This document shows positions 59,536 to 64,000 of a stretch of DNA of 64,000 nt, piece after piece. Origin of the DNA: Chromatiaceae bacterium (lineage in GTDB: Bacteria; Pseudomonadota; Gammaproteobacteria; Chromatiales; Chromatiaceae); contig JACKMU010000004.1 in NCBI GenBank assembly GCA_024235215.1, positions 62,001-126,000 of the forward strand. The letters run 5' to 3'. Position 1 is the first letter of the stretch; each line of letters begins with the position of its first letter. Position numbers and translations under genes: made by a program. The notes beneath the pieces are model-generated. The model was not told the DNA's origin. It worked only from the letters and a program-made list of their open reading frames with translations, and made no database searches.

Positions 59536-60897
59536 TCAACTAGTCAGTATTCTTAACAGGTTGCTATAGTCCTCTTCTACTCTGATATCACTCTCCCTCA
59601 ACTCCACAACCTTTCTTGTAGCATAAAGAACGGTTGTATGGTCCCTACCTCCAAATGCTTCTCCGATCTCGGGAAGACTCTGGTTCGTCAACTCCTTAGC
59701 CAATGCCATGGCTAATTGTCGTGGCCTGGCAATTGTTCGGCTGCGTTTTGCTGCAAGTAGATCGGAAGTGCGAATTTTGTAATATTCCGCAACAACTTTC
59801 TGAATATTTTCTATTGTTACCTGTTTATCCTGCGCTACGAGCATATCCCGAAGGGCTTCCTTGGCAAATTCCGCGTTTATCTGCGCTCCGGTGAACTGTG
59901 AATTTGCAACAATCCTTCTCAACGCACCTTCCAGTTCTCGAATGTTAGATCGTACCCTTTTGCCGATGAAAAAAGCCACTTCATTGGGAAGATCAATTCC
60001 GAACAGTTGATTCGCTTTACTCTTCAAAATAGCCACTCGAGTCTCCAAATCAGGTGGTTCGACGGCGACGGTCAGTCCCCAGCCAAAACGGGATTTGAGT
60101 CGCTCTTCCAACCCTTTCACCTCTTTTGGAAATCGATCACTTGTCAATATTATCTGCTGTCTGGACTCGAACAGCGCATTGAATGTATGAAAGAACTCCT
60201 CCTGCGATCTCTCTTTTCCGGCGAAAAACTGTACGTCGTCAATTAATAATGCATTAACAGTGCGGTATTTCGCTTTAAACTTCTCGATGGTATTGTGCTG
60301 CAGTGCATTTACCATCTCCGCAACGAAACCTTCAGAATGGAGGTAAGTGACTCTGTATTGGGGATTATTTTGTAAAATCATATTTCCAACGGCATGCATT
60401 AGATGCGTTTTGCCTAGTCCGACTCCGCCATAGATGAACAATGGGTTGTAAACCGTTCCAGGGTTCTCTCCAATCTGAACTGAAGCGGCTCTTGCAAGCT
60501 GATTGGACTTCCCTTCGACAAAAGTTTCGAAGGTGAAATCTGAGTTCAGATTGGAAAGAAGTGTTTGATCGGATCGATCGGAGGTCTGATTATTTACGCC
60601 TCTATTTTGTCTGCAATCATTTTCTAGATTTGATCGAGATTCTTGCTGACTCTTTTTCGTTTTGGTTCCAATCTCCAGGCTTATCTCCAGAGCGCTATTT
60701 TTTGTTAGTTCCCTTATTATTTGATTTATTTGTAATAAATGATGATTTTTCACCCAGTCGAGCACAAATCGATTGGGCGCTAACAAACGTATTCGCTTAT
60801 CATTTTCGATGGATTGCAGTGGTCTTATCCAGGTATTGAACTGTTGTGATGTGAGTTCACTCTCGAGACGATCAATACATTTATTCCAAATACTCAC
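59536..60897 (-). CDS. dnaA: chromosomal replication initiator DnaA
   Basis: Initiator of replication. About 453 residues. Domain I (IWNKCIDRLESELTSQQFNTW), linker with Asn/Ser-rich stretch, AAA+ domain with Walker A GGVGLGKTH at about 157-165 and Walker B LLIDDVQFFAG, and domain IV helix-turn-helix with the DnaA-box-binding signature GGRDHTTVLYA near the end. The start is most likely GTG 60897 (VSIWNKC), the usual first residues; ATG-like frame to 60933 adds an atypical tail. Confidence 0.97.
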   Translation of the reverse strand: MSIWNKCIDRLESELTSQQFNTWIRPLQSIENDKRIRLLAPNRFVLDWVKNHHLLQINQIIRELTKNSALEISLEIGTKTKKSQQESRSNLENDCRQNRGVNNQTSDRSDQTLLSNLNSDFTFETFVEGKSNQLARAASVQIGENPGTVYNPLFIYGGVGLGKTHLMHAVGNMILQNNPQYRVTYLHSEGFVAEMVNALQHNTIEKFKAKYRTVNALLIDDVQFFAGKERSQEEFFHTFNALFESRQQIILTSDRFPKEVKGLEERLKSRFGWGLTVAVEPPDLETRVAILKSKANQLFGIDLPNEVAFFIGKRVRSNIRELEGALRRIVANSQFTGAQINAEFAKEALRDMLVAQDKQVTIENIQKVVAEYYKIRTSDLLAAKRSRTIARPRQLAMALAKELTNQSLPEIGEAFGGRDHTTVLYATRKVVELRESDIRVEEDYSNLLRILTS

Positions 60898-61032
60898 AGA
60901 TTTTTTCTCAAATTTTGTTCTGAAGTAACACAAATACTCGGCTGGAACAGACGGGATTCGATCGAAGGAGGTTTTTTAGTGCTGTTCAAATCTTCCCGGC
61001 AGTACGAAAAAGTCTACCCTTGTTTTTTAAAG

Positions 61033-61041
61033 TTATCCACA
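61033..61041 (+). other. DnaA box
   Basis: TTATCCACA, perfect consensus, in the dnaA-rpmH gap. Confidence 0.7.
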
Positions 61042-61142
61042 GGCGATTTATCCCGATTTCGATCATCTAACAGGGTCTATGTCAAGTCTTAAACCGCTAA
61101 CTTGATTGAACTCTTTTTGATGAGTGACGGGTCGCGAACCGA

Positions 61143-61172
61143 TTGACAATCTATCGATTGCCGGAGTATTCT
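61143..61172 (+). promoter_or_regulatory. sigma-70 promoter of rpmH-rnpA
   Basis: TTGACA (61143-61148), an 18-base spacer and TATTCT (61167-61172). Strong -35, fair -10. Transcription would start near 61180, about 80 bases before rpmH. Confidence 0.7.
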
Positions 61173-61257
61173 ACGCGCCTTTTTAACCGGGCATTTTCCT
61201 TATCGGGGCCGTCTCGTTTTAAGTCCCGGCAACTATCCGAATTGATTGGGAACCGCT

Positions 61258-61392
61258 ATGAAAAGAACTTTTCAACCAAGTACTCTGAAGCGTGCTCGTA
61301 CTCATGGTTTTCGTGCTCGCATGGCAACTCGGGGAGGACGTAAGGTTATCAACGCTCGTCGTGCCAAAGGACGGGTTCGGTTGACACCTTGA
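61258..61392 (+). CDS. rpmH: 50S ribosomal protein L34
   Basis: 44-residue basic ribosomal protein: MKRTFQPSTLKRARTHGFRA at the start and an Arg/Lys-rich body (RKVINARRAKGR). Complete. It is too short for most ORF lists but unmistakable. It opens the rpmH-rnpA transcript, directly downstream of a strong promoter and next to the putative origin. rnpA starts 22 bases after its stop. Confidence 0.98.
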   Translation: MKRTFQPSTLKRARTHGFRARMATRGGRKVINARRAKGRVRLTP

Positions 61393-61414
61393 TCTCTCCG
61401 GGTAGCCGTTTATA

Positions 61415-61792
61415 TTGGTCCAAAAACATGCTGCTTTTTCCCGTGCCAATCGGTTGCAGGATAAAGCATCTTACAATCGAGTTTTTAAACAACCCAGTCG
61501 ATCCATAGACGAATATTTCACCGTTCTTTGGTGTCGCAACGGCATAGACCGGAGCAGACTCGGGATGGCAATCGGCAAAAAGAATTTAAAGCGTGCCGTT
61601 GACAGAAATTTGGTAAAAAGAGTAGTTAGGGAGAGCTTCCGGATACATCTGGAAGAGTTAGCGGGTGTTGATGTTGTTGTACTGAGTCGCAGAGGGCTGC
61701 CTTTACATGAAAGGCAACTGCTTCGTGTTTCTCTTGACCGACACTGGAGGCGATTAGCTCGCCTTCTGCAGCAAAACAGCAACACCGAATGA
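61415..61792 (+). CDS. rnpA: ribonuclease P protein component
   Basis: Protein subunit of RNase P, which matures tRNA 5' ends with the M1 RNA. 125 residues. The family motif RNLVKRVVRESFR (RNR region) is present near the middle; the N-terminus FSRANRLQDKASYNRVFK is typical. No ATG is in frame; the only start that keeps the conserved part is TTG 61415, with no obvious ribosome site, so it may be coupled to rpmH. yidD, normally overlapping the 3' end, is missing: only 123 bases lie before yidC. Confidence 0.95.
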   Translation: MVQKHAAFSRANRLQDKASYNRVFKQPSRSIDEYFTVLWCRNGIDRSRLGMAIGKKNLKRAVDRNLVKRVVRESFRIHLEELAGVDVVVLSRRGLPLHERQLLRVSLDRHWRRLARLLQQNSNTE

Positions 61793-61915
61793 TCGTTCCT
61801 TTGTATCAGTTTTCGTTTGCTCATACACCTAATCCACATCCTGCGACTGGCTTCAGGTTATCTTGTTTTACAGCTGATCCACGCTTCATCCTGTCCGATT
61901 TGAGAATTTTTTTTC

Positions 61916-63577
61916 ATGGATAATCTTCGTCTCATACTGATATTTTCACTAGCCTTCATTCTTCTCATGTTGTGGCAGGCTTGGAACGAAGATTATGGCC
62001 CAAAGCCCGTTCAGGACAGCCCGGTTGCTCAAACCGAGATCCATTCCGGCAACTCCTTATCGCCCGATGAAAAGATGACCCATTCCGAGGCGCCCATTAC
62101 GCCAGACACAACAAGCGGTATTCCCTCTCTTGGTGAGCCCGCTGAAACGACCAGCGGTAAAATAGATATCACCACGGATCTTTTCACTCTGGAGGTTGAT
62201 CCCCGTGGAGGTACGATTCTTCGTCTTCTCCTCAATGACTATCCAGTGTCTCTGGAGCAGAAAGATGTGAAGTTCACCCTTTTACGCCCCACTTCGCCCG
62301 ATCTGTTCGTTGCTCAATCCGGACTGATCTCCTCGGAGAAAGGTGAGGCGCCAACACATGAATCCCAGTATCAGGCGGAAAACCAGAGCTACTCGATGGG
62401 GGATAAAGCTAGTCTCACGGTAGAACTGTTCTGGAAAAGTCCAAAAGGGATTCAGGTAACCAAGCGCTTTATTTTTACCCGGGGCAGCTACCTGGTGAAG
62501 ATCGAGCATCGGGTGGATAACCATTCCGGGACATCCTGGTCCGCACGCGAGTATCGGCAGTTGATGCGTGGACTGCCACCGGAAAAAAATGGTGGTTCTC
62601 AGTTTCTCTATACCTATACCGGTGGAGCTATCTATACACCGGACGAGAAGTACGAAAAAATCAAGTTTGAGGATATGGAGGAGAAAGCACTTTCTCTCGA
62701 CGTGAAGGGCGGATGGATTGGAATGCTGCAACACTACTTTCTTGGTGCCTGGGTTCCGCCCGCAGAAGTGACTGAGCACTTTTATTCCAATGTACTCTCT
62801 GGTCCGCGATATGTGCTAGGTACCTACTCCCCTTCGATCGAAGTGGCTGCCGGGGCCAGCTACACTTTTTCTGCTGGTTTTGTTGCTGGCCCGAAACTTC
62901 AGGATGAGTTGGAAGAGATTGCTCCCGGATTGGATCTGACGGTTGATTATGGTTGGCTGACCGTGTTGGCTAAACCTATTTTCTGGTTATTGAAAGAGAT
63001 TCACAATCTATTCGGTAACTGGGGTTGGTCGATCATCATTCTCACTTTGATCATCAAACTTCTCTTCTTCAAGCTTTCCGAGGCCAGCTACAAGTCGATG
63101 GCCAACATGCGCAAAATGATGCCGCGTATTCAAGCTCTGAAAGATCGTTATGGAGATGACAAGCAGCGCCTCAACCAGGCGATGATGGAAATGTATAAAA
63201 AAGAGAAGATCAATCCTCTCGGCGGCTGTCTTCCCATAGTTGTTCAGATTCCAGTTTTCATTGCGCTTTACTGGGTGTTGCTGGAGAGCGTGGAGTTACG
63301 GCAGGCCCCCTGGATTTTCTGGATAGAGGACCTTTCAATCAAGGATCCATTTTATGTATTGCCGTTGATCATGGGTGTCTCGATGTTCATTCAGCAGAAG
63401 CTGAACCCAGCTCCGCCCGATCCAATGCAGGCGAAGATAATGATGTCTTTACCTTTTGTTTTCACAATCTTCTTCGCATTCTTTCCCTCCGGACTGGTGC
63501 TTTACTGGGTAACCAACAACATCCTGTCCATTACTCAACAGTGGGTTATCACCAAACAAATAGAGAAGGCGGCTTAA
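61916..63577 (+). CDS. yidC: membrane protein insertase YidC
   Basis: Inner-membrane insertase acting alone or with SecYEG. 553 residues: an N-terminal signal-anchor helix (LRLILIFSLAFILLMLWQAW), a large periplasmic beta domain (about 60-335), then five conserved TM segments from about 350 with the cytoplasmic helical hairpin (MANMRKMMPRIQALKDRYGDD). The conserved arginine of the hydrophilic groove lies in this type of region. mnmE follows after 16 bases, the usual order. Confidence 0.97.
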   Translation: MDNLRLILIFSLAFILLMLWQAWNEDYGPKPVQDSPVAQTEIHSGNSLSPDEKMTHSEAPITPDTTSGIPSLGEPAETTSGKIDITTDLFTLEVDPRGGTILRLLLNDYPVSLEQKDVKFTLLRPTSPDLFVAQSGLISSEKGEAPTHESQYQAENQSYSMGDKASLTVELFWKSPKGIQVTKRFIFTRGSYLVKIEHRVDNHSGTSWSAREYRQLMRGLPPEKNGGSQFLYTYTGGAIYTPDEKYEKIKFEDMEEKALSLDVKGGWIGMLQHYFLGAWVPPAEVTEHFYSNVLSGPRYVLGTYSPSIEVAAGASYTFSAGFVAGPKLQDELEEIAPGLDLTVDYGWLTVLAKPIFWLLKEIHNLFGNWGWSIIILTLIIKLLFFKLSEASYKSMANMRKMMPRIQALKDRYGDDKQRLNQAMMEMYKKEKINPLGGCLPIVVQIPVFIALYWVLLESVELRQAPWIFWIEDLSIKDPFYVLPLIMGVSMFIQQKLNPAPPDPMQAKIMMSLPFVFTIFFAFFPSGLVLYWVTNNILSITQQWVITKQIEKAA

Positions 63578-63593
63578 CTGGATCGTTAATTGC

Positions 63594-64000
63594 GTGCTAC
63601 TTCCGTCCGACCTCATTGCTGCGATAGCAACGCCGGCCGGCATTGGGGGTGTCGGGATTGTCAGGGTATCAGGCCCGGGCACGATTGCATTGGCCGAAGC
63701 GATACTCGGTTTTCTACCAAATCCAAGAATGGCACACTTCTCTCGCTTTCGTGATGCACGAGGTGAAGTGATCGACGAAGGGATAGCACTCTTTTTCCCC
63801 AACCCTGGATCATTTACTGGTGAAGATGTACTGGAGTTGCAGGGTCATGGAGGTCCGGTAGTGATGGATCTTCTGCTGCAACGCTGTCTCGAGTGTGGTG
63901 CTCGTATTGCCGAACCCGGTGAATTCAGTCGCCGGGCTTTTCTCAACGGCAAGTTGGATCTCGCTCAGGCAGAGGCGATAGCAGATCTGATTGAGAGTGA
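63594..64000 (+). CDS. mnmE: tRNA modification GTPase MnmE (5' part)
   Basis: Starts at GTG 63594 and runs off the right edge after about 135 codons. The visible part is the N-terminal tetrahydrofolate-binding domain: SDLIAAIATPAGIGGVGIVR, SFTGEDVLELQGHGGPVV and EPGEFSRRAFLNGKLDLAQAE (in part). MnmE works with MnmG to modify the wobble uridine of several tRNAs; its G domain lies outside the window. Confidence 0.95.
   Translation, partial: MLLPSDLIAAIATPAGIGGVGIVRVSGPGTIALAEAILGFLPNPRMAHFSRFRDARGEVIDEGIALFFPNPGSFTGEDVLELQGHGGPVVMDLLLQRCLECGARIAEPGEFSRRAFLNGKLDLAQAEAIADLIES

Larger units (their letters stand above)
60898..61257. other. dnaA-rpmH intergenic region, putative oriC
   Basis: 360 bp of non-coding sequence from which dnaA-dnaN-recF-gyrB and rpmH-rnpA-yidC-mnmE are transcribed apart. 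It has a perfect DnaA box (61033-61041), a weaker TTTATCCCG near 61048, AT-rich runs and GATC sites. The place is where oriC lies in Pseudomonas. The low number of boxes leaves this a proposal. Confidence 0.4.

Noticed and set aside
61790..61915. Possible yidD fragment (ATG overlapping the rnpA stop, reading MIVPLYQF)
   Set aside because: Beyond LYQ the sequence lacks the conserved SPL.GP.CRF.P.CS motif, so the likeness is chance.

Overview
The window is a chromosomal segment of a free-living-type gammaproteobacterium. The evidence is gene order: algZ-algR divergent from argH, cyaA with lptM and dapF, hslVU followed by a DUF971 gene and ubiE-ubiJ-ubiB, yibN/secB/gpsA/trmL, ntrBC beside glnA, and gyrB-recF-dnaN-dnaA | rpmH-rnpA-yidC-mnmE at the replication origin. 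PHA storage genes, a TusA sulfur-carrier operon and a probable exosortase-associated TPR lipoprotein fit the Chromatiales/sulfur-oxidiser side of the class, but the genus cannot be fixed from the sequence. No rRNA, tRNA, CRISPR array, phage or intact insertion sequence was found.

Layout. 0-13 kb: 5' part of a TPR (PrsT-like) lipoprotein gene behind a sigma-54-type promoter, gamma-glutamyltransferase, a small cytochrome c, AlgZ/AlgR, argH, a MazG-type pyrophosphohydrolase, a 168-bp palindromic element, a degenerate GGDEF protein coupled to class I adenylate cyclase, lptM, an NlpC/P60 lipoprotein and dapF. 13-22 kb: accessory-looking insert that separates dapF from DUF484-xerC. It carries a secreted TPR protein, a large phosphatase-esterase fusion, a DUF1566 protein, PHA synthase and phasin. 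22-38 kb: DUF484, xerC, hslVU behind a heat-shock promoter, ubiquinone genes, a secF without secD, DJ-1, YibQ, CtpA, EnvC, an ArsR regulator, rhodanese, secB, gpsA, trmL. 38-48.5 kb: a class 1B-type dihydroorotate dehydrogenase, a cNMP/HDOD protein, a decayed TlpA-like pseudogene, ntrC-ntrB, a DUF4124 protein, glnA with sigma-54 promoter and NtrC site, and tusA with a PP-loop tRNA-thiolation-type enzyme. 49-54.5 kb: glyQ-glyS, a frameshifted MazG gene, gmhB, plsC, AlaX. 54.6-64 kb: the origin region, AT-rich, with two perfect parS sites inside recF. Transcription diverges from the dnaA-rpmH gap, the likely origin.

How they work together. Nitrogen control is self-contained: NtrB/NtrC control glnA, and the NtrC operator and the -24/-12 promoter are both visible upstream of glnA. 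Carbon storage is phasin plus PHA synthase, with a strong phasin promoter overlapped by a perfect 21-bp inverted repeat and a PhaR-like box. Envelope maintenance genes (EnvC, CtpA, YibQ, NlpC/P60, LptM) are spread through conserved blocks. Several usual partners are absent from their expected places (secD, grxC, gpmI, lysA, yidD), which points to local rearrangement.
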